From positions 4,266,217 through 4,330,216 of the forward strand of contig NZ_CP042582.1 of the NCBI RefSeq assembly GCF_008728835.1: a stretch of DNA of 64,000 bases, given 5' to 3'. Source of the stretch: Hypericibacter adhaerens. GTDB taxonomy: Bacteria > Pseudomonadota > Alphaproteobacteria > Dongiales > Dongiaceae. The translations under genes were made by a program, and so were the position numbers. Below the pieces are notes generated by a model, which worked only from the letters and a program-made list of their open reading frames with translations, was not told the origin of the DNA and ran no database searches. Below are positions 8,580-17,911 of the stretch, piece by piece (position 1 is the first letter of the stretch; each line of letters starts with the position of its first letter).

Positions 8580-9527
8580 ATGTTCCGATTGATCGTTCAT
8601 CGAGTCATCCTCGGGGTGCTTACCTTGCTCGCGGTCAGCGCCCTGATCTTCGTCGCGACCGAGATCCTGCCCGGCGACGTCGCCAGCGCGGTGCTGGGCC
8701 AGGGCGCCACGCCCGAAACGCTGGCGGTCTTCCGGCACGAGCTCGGGCTCGACCGGCCGGCCTATATCCGCTACTTCGAGTGGCTGTTCAACGCGCTCCA
8801 GGGCGACCTGGGGGTGGCCCTCACCAACAAGCGCGACATCGTCGCCACGATCACGCCGAAGTTCGACAACACCATGTTCCTTGCCGGCTACGCCGCGCTC
8901 ATCGCGGTGCCGCTGGCGGTCGGCATGGGGATCGTGGCCGCCATCAACGAAGGCAAGTGGATCGACCGCGCCGCCAACATCGTGTCGTTGGCTGCGATCT
9001 CCTTCCCCGAGTTCTTCATCGCCTATGTGCTGATCCTCTTCTTCGCGGTCCGCTGGCACCTCTTCCCCGTCCTCTCGACGGTGTTCCCCGACATGACGCT
9101 GGGCCACAAGCTCTATGTCGTGGCGTTGCCGGCCGTGACCCTCACCATGCTGGTGACCGCGCATATGCTGCGCATGACCCGCTCCTCGGTGCTCTCGATC
9201 ATGTCGCAGCCCTATATCGAGATGGCCTTCCTCAAGGGGCTGAAGCGCTCGCGCGTGGTCTTCGTCCACGCGCTTCCCAACGCCGCGGCGCCGATCATCA
9301 CCGTGATCGCGCTCAACCTCGCCTACCTGATCGTGGGCGTGGTCGTCATCGAGACCGTGTTCGTCTATCCCGGGGTCGGGCAGTTCATGGTGGATGGCGT
9401 CACCAAGCGCGACCTGCCCGTGGTCCAGGCCTGCGGCCTGGTCTTCGCGGGCGCCTTCGTCATCCTCAACACGATCGCGGATGTGCTGGCCATATTGGTC
9501 AATCCGAGATTGCGCAAGGCACGATAG
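8580..9527 (+). CDS. ABC permease, DppB-like (operon 1)
   Basis: A 315-residue inner-membrane permease of the DppB/OppB type with about six membrane helices (first near residues 9-30). The EAA loop coupling to the ATPase lies around YIEMAFLKGLKRSRVVFVHALPNA. It begins 43 bases after the binding-protein gene and is followed 11 bases later by its DppC-like partner. It pairs with the next permease to form the channel of operon 1. Confidence 0.9.
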   Translation: MFRLIVHRVILGVLTLLAVSALIFVATEILPGDVASAVLGQGATPETLAVFRHELGLDRPAYIRYFEWLFNALQGDLGVALTNKRDIVATITPKFDNTMFLAGYAALIAVPLAVGMGIVAAINEGKWIDRAANIVSLAAISFPEFFIAYVLILFFAVRWHLFPVLSTVFPDMTLGHKLYVVALPAVTLTMLVTAHMLRMTRSSVLSIMSQPYIEMAFLKGLKRSRVVFVHALPNAAAPIITVIALNLAYLIVGVVVIETVFVYPGVGQFMVDGVTKRDLPVVQACGLVFAGAFVILNTIADVLAILVNPRLRKAR

Positions 9528-9538
9528 GGGCGGCAGTC

Positions 9539-10372
9539 ATGAAGATCTTCGGACACAAACCGACCGTCACGGCCTGGATCGGAATCGTCATCGTCGGCAT
9601 CTTCGTCCTGGCCGCGATCTTCGCACCCTGGATCGCACCCTACGACGAGGCCGATTCCGTCTCCTCCACCTGGAGCCCAGCTTCCGCCGACTTCTGGCTC
9701 GGCACCGACAATATCGGCCGCGACCTGCTGACCCGCGTGATCTACGGGGCGCGCACCACCATCGGCGTGGCGCTGATCACCACCATCCTCTCCTTCCTGC
9801 TCGGTACCACGGCCGGGCTCCTGGCCGCGGTGAGCAGCCGGGCGGTCGACCAGCTGATGTCGCGCGTCGTCGACGTCATGCTCTCGATCCCGCTCCTGGT
9901 CTTCGCGCTGATGATCCTGTCGATGTTCGGCTCCTCGCTCTTCACCCTCGTGCTGACGATCGCCGTGCTCGATTCGACCCGCGTGTTCCGCCTGGCGCGC
10001 TCGGTGGCGATGAATGTCGTCGTGCTCGAATATGTCGAGGCGGCGCGGCTGCGCGGCGAAGGGCTGCCCTGGATCATCCGGCGCGAGATCCTGCCCAACA
10101 TCCTGCCGCCGATGATCTCGGAGTTCGGCCTGCGCTTCTGCTTCAACTTCCTCTTCGTCGCGGGCTTGAGCTTCCTCGGCCTCGGCATCCAGCCGCCGCT
10201 CGCCGACTGGGGCGGGATGGTGCGCGACAATTCGCGCGCCATCGGCTTCGGCATGCCGGCGCCGATCTGGCCGGCGCTCGCCATCGCGCTGATGACGATC
10301 GGCGTCAACCTGATCGTCGACTGGATCCTCTCGATCAACGCCCGGCCTTCCGGCGCTTCGGCGGAGATGTGA
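9539..10372 (+). CDS. ABC permease, DppC-like (operon 1)
   Basis: A 277-residue permease of the DppC/OppC type with an N-terminal membrane anchor, the LGTDNIGRDLLTRVIYGART motif typical of DppC proteins, and the EAA loop YVEAARLRGEGLPWIIRREILPN. The ATG at 9539 is chosen because MKIFGHKP begins the normal N-terminus; the longer open frame upstream overlaps the preceding permease in another frame. The ATPase gene starts three bases after its stop. Confidence 0.9.
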   Translation: MKIFGHKPTVTAWIGIVIVGIFVLAAIFAPWIAPYDEADSVSSTWSPASADFWLGTDNIGRDLLTRVIYGARTTIGVALITTILSFLLGTTAGLLAAVSSRAVDQLMSRVVDVMLSIPLLVFALMILSMFGSSLFTLVLTIAVLDSTRVFRLARSVAMNVVVLEYVEAARLRGEGLPWIIRREILPNILPPMISEFGLRFCFNFLFVAGLSFLGLGIQPPLADWGGMVRDNSRAIGFGMPAPIWPALAIALMTIGVNLIVDWILSINARPSGASAEM

Positions 10373-10375
10373 ACC

Positions 10376-11986
10376 ATGGCCGACGCCGTCCTTAAACTCA
10401 CCGACCTGCGCATCGAATCGATCCATGGCGCGGTCCTGGTCGACAATATCTCGCTCGAGCTCAAGCGCGGCGAGGTGGTCGGGCTGATCGGCGAAAGCGG
10501 CGCCGGCAAATCCACCATCGGGCTGGGCTCGATGGTCTATGCCCGCGCCGGCTGCCGGATCACCGGCGGCAAGGTCGAGATCGACGGCGAGAGCGTCCGG
10601 GACCTTTCGGCAGACGGGCGTCGCGACCTGCGCGGCAAGCGCATCGCCTATATCGCGCAGAGCGCAGCCGCCTCCTTCAATCCGGCCTACCGGATCATCG
10701 ATCAGGTCTGCGAGATGCCGATCAAGCACGGCCTGATGAAGAAGGCCGAGGCGCGGGCCTGGGCGCTCGAGCTCTTCAAGGCGCTCGACCTGCCCGATCC
10801 CGAGAAATTCGGCTTCCGGTACCCGCACCAGGCCTCGGGCGGCCAGCTCCAGCGCGCCATGACCGCGATGGCGATGTCGTGCCGGCCGGACATCCTGGTC
10901 TTCGACGAGCCCACGACAGCGCTCGACGTCACGACCCAGATCGAGGTGCTGGCGCTGATCAAGAAGCTGATCCACACCTACAACACCGCCGCCCTCTACA
11001 TCACACACGATCTCGCGGTCGTGGCGCAGGTGGCGGATCGGATCATGGTGCTGCGCCACGGCAAGATGGTGGAGTTCGGCGACACCAAGCAGATCCTGCT
11101 GGCGCCCAAGACCGACTATGCCCGCGCCCTGGTGTCGGAGCGCAAGGCGGCCGACAAGCTCTCGATCGACACCACCGCGCATGGCGAGCCGCTGCTCGAT
11201 GTCCGTGACGTGATCGGCCAGTACGAGCATTTCATTGCCGTCAAGAACGTCTCGATCTCGGTGGCGAAGGGCGAGACGGTGGCGGTGGTGGGCGAATCCG
11301 GTTCCGGCAAGAGCTCGCTGGCGCGCCTGATCGTGGGGCTGCTGCCGCGCCGGTCGGGAACGGTGCGCTTCGGCGGCAAGGAGCTGCCGCCGGCCCTCAA
11401 GCAGCGCGACAAGGACCAGCTCCGGCGCATCCAGTTCATCTATCAGCAGCCGGACATCGCCCTCAATCCGCGCCAGACCGTCGGCGAGGTGATCGGCCGA
11501 CCGATCCGCTTCTACTTCAGTCATTCCCCCGCCGAGGTGAAGCAGCGGGTGGCGGCGCTGCTGAAGCAGGTGGGCCTGCCGGAAGACTACGCCAAGCGGC
11601 TGACCACCGCGCTCTCCGGCGGACAGAAGCAGCGCGTCTGCATCGCCCGCGCGCTCGCCGCCGAGCCCGACCTCATCATCTGCGACGAGCCGACCTCGGC
11701 GCTCGACCAGCTGGTGGCCGAGGACATCCTGAAGCTGCTGAAGAAGCTGCAGGACGAGCTCGGCGTCGCCTACCTCTTCATCACCCACGATCTCGGCATC
11801 GTGCGCCGCATCGCGCATCGCACCGCCGTGATGCTGCGCGGCGAGATCGTCGATCAGGGGCCGACGGCGCGGATCTTCTCGCCGCCCTTCCATCCCTACA
11901 CGGAGCGCCTGCTCTCTTCCGTGCCGGAGATGCGCACCGAGTGGCTGGAGGAGATCCTGTCCAAGCGGACGCGCAAGGCGAGCTAG
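10376..11986 (+). CDS. Fused double ABC ATPase, DppD-DppF type (operon 1)
   Basis: A 536-residue cytoplasmic ATPase with two nucleotide-binding domains in one chain. The first has Walker [10 protein letters not shown] near residue 43, signature SGGQLQRAM and Walker [13 protein letters not shown]. The second has Walker [10 protein letters not shown] near residue 305, signature [10 protein letters not shown] and Walker B LIICDEPTSALD. Both contain downstream histidine switches (THDL). It powers import for the preceding permeases. The first signature, SGGQLQ, deviates slightly from LSGGQ, as also in the operon 2 paralogue. Confidence 0.92.
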   Translation: MADAVLKLTDLRIESIHGAVLVDNISLELKRGEVVGLIGESGAGKSTIGLGSMVYARAGCRITGGKVEIDGESVRDLSADGRRDLRGKRIAYIAQSAAASFNPAYRIIDQVCEMPIKHGLMKKAEARAWALELFKALDLPDPEKFGFRYPHQASGGQLQRAMTAMAMSCRPDILVFDEPTTALDVTTQIEVLALIKKLIHTYNTAALYITHDLAVVAQVADRIMVLRHGKMVEFGDTKQILLAPKTDYARALVSERKAADKLSIDTTAHGEPLLDVRDVIGQYEHFIAVKNVSISVAKGETVAVVGESGSGKSSLARLIVGLLPRRSGTVRFGGKELPPALKQRDKDQLRRIQFIYQQPDIALNPRQTVGEVIGRPIRFYFSHSPAEVKQRVAALLKQVGLPEDYAKRLTTALSGGQKQRVCIARALAAEPDLIICDEPTSALDQLVAEDILKLLKKLQDELGVAYLFITHDLGIVRRIAHRTAVMLRGEIVDQGPTARIFSPPFHPYTERLLSSVPEMRTEWLEEILSKRTRKAS

Positions 11987-12126
11987 CGCGATCCTTTCCG
12001 ACTCCCGGCATGGCGCGCGAGGACGGCTCTGCCGAACCTCGTCACGTCACGGGCTGCCGCGAAACCGGCCGCCTCTGGGTCCTGGCCGAACTGCCGAGGG
12101 GACCGGTGCCATGACCTCAGTCATAA

Positions 12127-12165
12127 AAAAATATCAATCAACGATTGATATTTTTGAGAGTTTAC
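12127..12165. promoter_or_regulatory. Shared LysR-type operator, copy 2 (perfect 29-bp palindrome)
   Basis: Two 13-base arms (12127-12139 and 12143-12155) are perfect reverse complements around the spacer AAC; the core is TCAATCAACGATTGA. It is followed by GAGAGTTTAC, as in copy 1 at 6187-6217. The match between the two operons suggests a common regulator, most simply the LysR protein encoded at 5263-6177. Confidence 0.65.
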
Positions 12166-12546
12166 TGAGACATACCCGTCATGCAACCTTGACATACCGT
12201 AAATATTAGAAACTCAAGCGGAGCCGACGGGTTGGCTTCAGAACCCCGCCATCGGTCAGTTGCATCGGCATTGGCGCCGCTCCGGCGCCGGCCGCAGCGT
12301 CGACCCTGCGCGAGCCGAACTTCGCACCGGCCGCGGGTCGAGATCGTGGTCGCCGGTTCCCACGCATGTCCGTCCGCTTTCATGGACGGAACGTCATCCC
12401 GTTTTCCGATCCGGCCGGCGCGCGAGGCGCGCCGAATCATTTCCACCGAACACGATGCGCCGCGTTGCGTTCGCCATCGAGACCGGCGCTGCCTGTCTCG
12501 ACGGTCAAATAACCCCATTGGCGCTATGGCTGCGAGAGGGGCCATG

Positions 12547-12630
12547 CCATAGTCCGCGTCAAATCATAAGCCGCCAGTGGGAATGCGGCGCTTCATCAAA
12601 CCCCACCGAAGCGAGGGAGGCTTCAGACAA
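12547..12630 (+). promoter_or_regulatory. Conserved 84-bp leader, copy 2
   Basis: Collinear with 6478-6561. Here the GGGAGGCTTC ribosome-binding block directly serves the binding-protein ATG at 12631. Confidence 0.6.
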
Positions 12631-14211
12631 ATGAGTGAACTCGAATATTGGAAATCGCGACTGGCGGCGGGCAAGGTGAGCCGGCGCGAATTCATCGGCC
12701 GCGCCGCGGCCTTGGGCGTCACGACGGCGCTCGCCACCACGCTGGCCAGCAAGATCGCGGGGGCCGCGCCCAAGAAGGGCGGCTCGCTGAAGATGGCGCT
12801 GGGCCATGGCGCCACCACGGACTCGCTCGATCCGGCGACCTATCCCGACCAGTTCACCGGCACGCTCGGCGGCGCGATCGGCAGCGCGCTCACCCTGATC
12901 AACGCCAAGGGCGAGATCGAGGGCGACCTGGCCGAGACCATGGAGCCCTCGAAGGGCGCCACCGTCTGGGCCTTCAAGCTGCGCAAGGGCGTCACCTTCC
13001 ATAACGGCAAGGATGTCACCGCCGACGACGTGGTCGCTTCCTTCCGCCACCACATGGGCGAAGGCTCCAAATCGGCGGTGAAGTCGATCCTCGATCCGAT
13101 CACCGACATCAAGGCCGACGGCAAGGACACGGTGATCTTCACGCTGGCGGCCGGCAGCGCCGACTTCCCCTTCCTCACCAGCGACTACCACCTGCCGATC
13201 ATGCCGGTGAAGGACAACGACGTGGATTGGCAGTCGGGCATCCGCTCCGGCGCCTTCATCCTGGAGAAGTTCGATCCGGGCGTGAGCGTCAAGATGAAGC
13301 GGAATCCGAACTTCTACCGCGAGGTCTGGATCGACGATTGCGAGATCAGGACCATCGCCGACGTGACGGCGCGCACCAACGCGCTCACCACGGGCGAGGT
13401 GCATTTCATCGACCGCTGCGACCTCAAGACCCTGGGACTCCTGCAGCGCAACAAGGACATCAAGATCCTCGAGGTGACCGGCTACGCCCATTACGTGCTG
13501 CCGATGCTCACCGACGTGCCGCCGTTCGACAATGTCCATGTCCGCACCGCGCTGAAATACGCGCTCGACCGCGAGGACATCCTGAAGAAGGTGTTCCTCG
13601 GCCACGGCACCGTCGCCAACGACAACCCCATCTCGCCGGTGATCCAGTACGCCATCGAGCCGCAGCCGAAATACACCTACGACCCCGACAAGGCGAAGTT
13701 CCACCTCAAGGCGGCCGGGCTCGACAGCCTCAAGGTCGATCTCTCGGCGGCCGACGCGGCCTTCGCCGGGGCGGTCGACGTGGCCGTGCTCTACAAGGAG
13801 CATGCGGCCAAGGCCGGAATCGACATCAACGTGGTCCGCGAGCCGAACGACGGCTATTGGGACAATGTCTGGATGAAGAAGGGCTGGTCCGCGTCCTACT
13901 GGAACGGGCGGCCGACCTGCGACTGGATGTTCACGACCGCCTATGCGGCGGATGCGGCCTGGAACGACACCCATTGGAAGAACCCCCGCTTCAACGAGCT
14001 GCTGGTCGCGGCCCGTTCGGAGACGGACACCAAGAAGCGCGCGAGCATGTATGCCGAGATGCAGCAGCTGCTGCATGACGATGGCGGCCTGATCGTGCTC
14101 TGCTTCAACAACTTCGTCAGCGCCCACTCGAACAAGCTCGATCATGGTCCCGTCGCGTCCAACTGGGACGAGGACGGCATGAAGCTGCCCGAGCGCTGGT
14201 GGTTCGCGTAA
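12631..14211 (+). CDS. Peptide/opine ABC transporter substrate-binding protein (operon 2)
   Basis: A 526-residue SBP_bac_5 protein, paralogue of the operon 1 binding protein. The Tat signal SRREFIGRAAALG is followed by a hydrophobic core and an Ala-rich cleavage region before KKGGSLKMAL. The ATG at 12631 is fixed by the GGGAGG 7-12 bases upstream and by the Tat n-region; an in-frame upstream start would place 18 unrelated residues ahead of it. Conserved stretches shared with the paralogue (NDGYWDNVW-type and final WFA) show the two arose by duplication. Ligand unknown. Confidence 0.88.
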   Translation: MSELEYWKSRLAAGKVSRREFIGRAAALGVTTALATTLASKIAGAAPKKGGSLKMALGHGATTDSLDPATYPDQFTGTLGGAIGSALTLINAKGEIEGDLAETMEPSKGATVWAFKLRKGVTFHNGKDVTADDVVASFRHHMGEGSKSAVKSILDPITDIKADGKDTVIFTLAAGSADFPFLTSDYHLPIMPVKDNDVDWQSGIRSGAFILEKFDPGVSVKMKRNPNFYREVWIDDCEIRTIADVTARTNALTTGEVHFIDRCDLKTLGLLQRNKDIKILEVTGYAHYVLPMLTDVPPFDNVHVRTALKYALDREDILKKVFLGHGTVANDNPISPVIQYAIEPQPKYTYDPDKAKFHLKAAGLDSLKVDLSAADAAFAGAVDVAVLYKEHAAKAGIDINVVREPNDGYWDNVWMKKGWSASYWNGRPTCDWMFTTAYAADAAWNDTHWKNPRFNELLVAARSETDTKKRASMYAEMQQLLHDDGGLIVLCFNNFVSAHSNKLDHGPVASNWDEDGMKLPERWWFA

Positions 14212-14334
14212 GGTAGGAAACGGAGGGATGGCCGTCGCGCTTGCGGGAGCGCGGCGGCCCGCCCTCGTCCGGGGTCGCCGGCCGCAAGCGTGGGCGGCGG
14301 CGGGTCGAGAGCAAACCAGCATGAGGGCTCCGCC

Positions 14335-15318
14335 GTGGCTGCCAGGGCGCTGAATCCCATCATCCGGACCATCCTGCAGCGGCTGGGGCTGGGCCTCGTC
14401 ACGTTGCTGGTCGTCTCGGTCATCATCTTCTCGGCCGTGACCATGCTGCCCGGCGATTTCGCCAAGGCCATCCTCGGCCAGTCGGCGACGCCCGAGACCG
14501 TCGCCGCCTTCCAGAAGGAGGTCGGCCTCGACCAGCCCCCGGTCCAGCGCTATTTCGAATGGATCGGCGGCGTGCTGCAGGGCGATTTCGGCAGCTCCTA
14601 CTCGAACCGCGTGGGCTATACCCGCACCGTGGTCTCGATGATCCGGCCGCGGCTCGAGAACACCCTCTTCCTCGCCGGCATGACGGCGCTCATCGCCGTG
14701 CCGCTGGCGCTCGTCCTCGGCATGCTGGCGGCGCTCTACCGCAACAGCTGGTACGACCGCCTCGTCAACCTGGTGACCCTCACCTCGATATCCTCGCCCG
14801 AGTTCTTCGTCGCCTACATCCTGATGCTGTTCCTGGCGGTGCGTCTCCCGATCTTCTACGCGCTGGCCTCGGTCGACGCGGACACGCCGTTCTGGGAGCG
14901 CGTCTCGCGCTGCGCGCTCCCCGCCATGACGCTGGTGCTGGTGATCGTCGCGCACATGATGCGGATGACGCGCGCCGCCATCATCAACCTGCTGGCGAGC
15001 CCCTATATCGAGATGGCCCGGCTCAAGGGCCTGTCGCCGTCCAAGATCATCTATCACCATGCGCTGCCCAATGCCTGGGCCCCGATCGCGACCGTGATCG
15101 CGGTCAACCTCGCCTATCTCGTCGTCGGCGTGGTGGTGGTCGAGGTGGTGTTCGTCTATCCCGGCATCGGCCAGCTCATGGTCGATGCGGTCTCGAAGCG
15201 CGACATGCCGGTGGTCCAGGCCTGCGCCCTCATCTTCGCCACCACCTACATCCTGCTCAACCTGCTCGCGGACGTGATCTCGATCGTCACCAACCCGCGC
15301 CTGCTGCATCCGCGATGA
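14335..15318 (+). CDS. ABC permease, DppB-like (operon 2)
   Basis: A 327-residue DppB-type inner-membrane permease. The EAA-loop region is YIEMARLKGLSPSKIIYHHALPNA and about six membrane helices are evident. A GTG start at 14335 is preferred because GAGGG lies seven bases upstream and MAARALNPI leads directly to the first helix; a further in-frame GTG at 14290 would add a Gly-rich extension. A gap of 123 bases separates it from the binding-protein gene, wider than in operon 1. Confidence 0.88.
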   Translation: MAARALNPIIRTILQRLGLGLVTLLVVSVIIFSAVTMLPGDFAKAILGQSATPETVAAFQKEVGLDQPPVQRYFEWIGGVLQGDFGSSYSNRVGYTRTVVSMIRPRLENTLFLAGMTALIAVPLALVLGMLAALYRNSWYDRLVNLVTLTSISSPEFFVAYILMLFLAVRLPIFYALASVDADTPFWERVSRCALPAMTLVLVIVAHMMRMTRAAIINLLASPYIEMARLKGLSPSKIIYHHALPNAWAPIATVIAVNLAYLVVGVVVVEVVFVYPGIGQLMVDAVSKRDMPVVQACALIFATTYILLNLLADVISIVTNPRLLHPR

Positions 15319-15335
15319 CGGCGGGAGGCGAACCC

Positions 15336-16214
15336 ATGACCACGCAGACCGTCCCCGGCGAACGCATCCCCCCGCAGCGCCGCTGGTGGCAGACGGCCTG
15401 GCGCGAGCTGAAGAAGGCGCCGCTCTCCGCCTGGTTCGGCATGATCGTGATCGCGATCTACCTGATCCTGGCGCTCTTCGCCCATTGGATCGCGCCCTTC
15501 CCCGAAAACGAGCTGGTGGGCGCCCAGTACGAACCCTGGGGCGACCAGTTCCTCTTCGGCACCGATCAGCTGGGCCGCGACATGCTCTCGCGGCTCATCT
15601 TCGGCGCGCGCAACACCATCGGCATCGCCTTCATCACCACGCTCCTCGCCTTCCTGATCGGCGGCGCCATGGGGCTGATGGCGACCGTGGTCGGCGGATG
15701 GGTGGATCAGCTCTTCGGGCGGGCCGTCGACATCCTGATGGCGATCCCGCAGCTCATCTTCGCGCTGGTGCTGCTGTCGATCGTCGGCGCCTCGATCGTG
15801 AACCTCATCCTCATCATCGCCGTGCTGGATTCCACCCGCGTCTTCCGCCTGACCCGCGCCGTGGCGATGAACGTCGTGGTGCTGGATTTCGTCGAGGCGG
15901 CGAAGCTGCAGGGCGAGAAGATCGGCTGGATCATGTCGCGCGAGATCCTGCCCAACATCCTGCCGCCCCTGGTCGCCGAGTTCGGGCTGCGCTTCTGCTT
16001 CGTCTTCCTGACGATCAGCGCCCTCTCCTTCCTCGGCCTCGGCATCCAGCCGCCGACCGCGGACTGGGGCTCGATGGTGCGCGAGAACGCGACCCTCATC
16101 AATTACGGGGACATCACGCCGCTGCTGCCGGCGGGCGCCATCGCGCTCCTGACCGTGGCGGTCAATTTCGTCGTCGACTGGTTCCTGCACAAGACCAGCG
16201 GATTGAAGGACTGA
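15336..16214 (+). CDS. ABC permease, DppC-like (operon 2)
   Basis: A 292-residue DppC-type permease with the FGTDQLGRDMLSRLIFGARN motif and the EAA loop FVEAAKLQGEKIGWIMSREILPN. The ATG at 15336 follows GGGAGG. Compared with the operon 1 partner it has a longer hydrophilic N-terminus (about 25 residues, rich in Arg, Gln and Trp). It starts 17 bases after the preceding stop and is followed after 4 bases by the ATPase gene. Confidence 0.9.
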   Translation: MTTQTVPGERIPPQRRWWQTAWRELKKAPLSAWFGMIVIAIYLILALFAHWIAPFPENELVGAQYEPWGDQFLFGTDQLGRDMLSRLIFGARNTIGIAFITTLLAFLIGGAMGLMATVVGGWVDQLFGRAVDILMAIPQLIFALVLLSIVGASIVNLILIIAVLDSTRVFRLTRAVAMNVVVLDFVEAAKLQGEKIGWIMSREILPNILPPLVAEFGLRFCFVFLTISALSFLGLGIQPPTADWGSMVRENATLINYGDITPLLPAGAIALLTVAVNFVVDWFLHKTSGLKD

Positions 16215-16218
16215 CCCG

Positions 16219-17877
16219 ATGACACCGAAACCGCGAACCGGCAGCGCCGGCGACATCCTGCTCGAGGTCCGGGGTCTGCGCGTCGAGGGCCAGAGCGACG
16301 ATGTCTGGCACGAGATCGTCAAGGGCGTGAACCTGACGCTGCGCCGCGGCGAGGTGCTGGGGCTGATCGGCGAATCCGGCGCCGGCAAATCCACCATCGG
16401 CCTCGCGGCCATGGGCTACACCAAGCCCGGCTGCCGGATCTCCGCCGGCACCGTCATGTTCGACGGCACCGACCTGGCGAAGGCGAGCGAGGAGGCGAAG
16501 CGCAAGCTGTGGGGGCCGCGCCTCTCCTATGTCGCGCAGTCGGCGGCCGCTTCCTTCAACCCCGCCCACCGGCTGATCGAGCAATATGCGGAGATCCCCG
16601 TCAGCCACGGCGTCATGGGCGAAGGCGAGGCCAAGAAACAGGCGGTCGACCTGTTCCGCCGCTTACGCCTGCCCGATCCCGAGCATATCGGCGCCCGCTA
16701 TCCTCACCAGGTCTCGGGCGGCCAGCTGCAGCGCGCCATGACGGCCATGGCCATGTCCTGCCATCCGGATCTGATCGTGTTCGACGAGCCGACCACGGCG
16801 CTCGACGTCACCACCCAGATCGAGGTGCTGGCCGCCATCAAGGATGTGGTCCGCCAGCTCCACACCGCCGCGATCTATATCTCCCACGATCTCGCCGTGG
16901 TCGCGCAGATGGCCGACCGGATCATGGTGCTGCGCTATGGCGAGCTGGTCGAGGAGGCGCCGACCGCGCAGATGCTGTCGAACCCGCAGCAGGCCTATAC
17001 CAAGTCGCTCTGGGCGGTGCGCTCGCTGCACAAGAAGGAGGATCCCGGCGGCGACAAGATCCTCCAGATCAAGAACGTGGATGCCGGCTACGGCAACGCG
17101 ATCAAGGTGCTGCACGACGTGTCGGTCGAGATCCCGCGCGGCCGCACGGTCGCGGTGGTCGGCGAATCCGGTTCCGGCAAATCGACCCTGGCGCGCGTCA
17201 TCACCGGCCTGCTGCCGCCCCTGAAGGGAACGGTGACGTTCAATGGCCAGCCGCTGCCGCCGGCTCTCAAGAGCCGGCCGAAGGAGCTCCTGCGCCGGCT
17301 GACCATGATCTACCAGATGCCCGATACGGCCCTGAACCCGCGCCGGCGGGTGCGCGACATCATCGGCCGGCCGCTGACCCATCATCTGGGCCTGCGCGGC
17401 GCGGCGCGCGACAAGCGGGTCGTCGATCTCCTGGAGATGATCGAGCTCGACCGGCGCTTCCTCGACCGCCTGCCGAGCGAGCTCTCGGGCGGCCAGAAGC
17501 AGCGCGTCTGCATCGCCCGCGCGCTCGCGGTCGAGCCGGACCTCATCATCTGCGACGAGGTCACCTCGGCGCTCGACCAGATCGTCGCCGAGGGCATCCT
17601 CAAGCTGCTCCTGCGCCTGCAGAAGGAGCTCGATGTCTCCTATCTCTACATCACCCACGATCTGGCGACCGTGAAGGCGATCGCCGACTGGGTCGTGGTG
17701 ATGCACCAGGGCCGGGTGGTGCAGCAGGGACCGAAGGAGCAGGTGCTGCGGCCCCCGCACCATCCCTATACCGAGCTGCTGCTCTCCTCGGTGCCGGAGA
17801 TGGACCCGAAATGGCTCGACGGGCTTCTGGCTCGACGCGCCGCTGCCGCATCGGCCAAGATGGCGCCCGTCGCCTGA
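16219..17877 (+). CDS. Fused double ABC ATPase (operon 2)
   Basis: A 552-residue ATPase with two nucleotide-binding domains, paralogue of the protein at 10376-11986. Domain 1 has [18 protein letters not shown] and [12 protein letters not shown]. Domain 2 has [19 protein letters not shown] and [12 protein letters not shown]. The second Walker B has Val where the paralogue has Pro (DEVTSALD against DEPTSALD), a mild substitution outside the catalytic Glu. It completes the operon 2 transporter. Confidence 0.92.
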   Translation: MTPKPRTGSAGDILLEVRGLRVEGQSDDVWHEIVKGVNLTLRRGEVLGLIGESGAGKSTIGLAAMGYTKPGCRISAGTVMFDGTDLAKASEEAKRKLWGPRLSYVAQSAAASFNPAHRLIEQYAEIPVSHGVMGEGEAKKQAVDLFRRLRLPDPEHIGARYPHQVSGGQLQRAMTAMAMSCHPDLIVFDEPTTALDVTTQIEVLAAIKDVVRQLHTAAIYISHDLAVVAQMADRIMVLRYGELVEEAPTAQMLSNPQQAYTKSLWAVRSLHKKEDPGGDKILQIKNVDAGYGNAIKVLHDVSVEIPRGRTVAVVGESGSGKSTLARVITGLLPPLKGTVTFNGQPLPPALKSRPKELLRRLTMIYQMPDTALNPRRRVRDIIGRPLTHHLGLRGAARDKRVVDLLEMIELDRRFLDRLPSELSGGQKQRVCIARALAVEPDLIICDEVTSALDQIVAEGILKLLLRLQKELDVSYLYITHDLATVKAIADWVVVMHQGRVVQQGPKEQVLRPPHHPYTELLLSSVPEMDPKWLDGLLARRAAAASAKMAPVA

Positions 17878-17911
17878 TGATCGGGCCGAATTTCGTAAGC
17901 TTGCGAGCGTG

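Larger units (their letters stand above)
11987..12630. other. Inter-operon regulatory region
   Basis: 644 bases between the two ABC operons. It holds the perfect palindrome at 12127-12155, the shared downstream motif to 12165, and the conserved leader at 12547-12630. No gene is credible between 12166 and 12546. No separate classical terminator for operon 1 was found; the palindrome itself, ending in five T in both directions, could serve. Confidence 0.6.

Noticed and set aside
9365-11893. Long minus-strand open frame (842 codons) opposite operon 1
   Set aside because: Same shadow composition, and it covers well-defined permease and ATPase genes on the plus strand.
12559-15309. Long minus-strand open frame (916 codons) opposite the second ABC operon
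   Set aside because: Arg/His/Asp/Gly-rich composition typical of antisense of high-GC genes; the plus strand encodes recognisable binding protein and permease.
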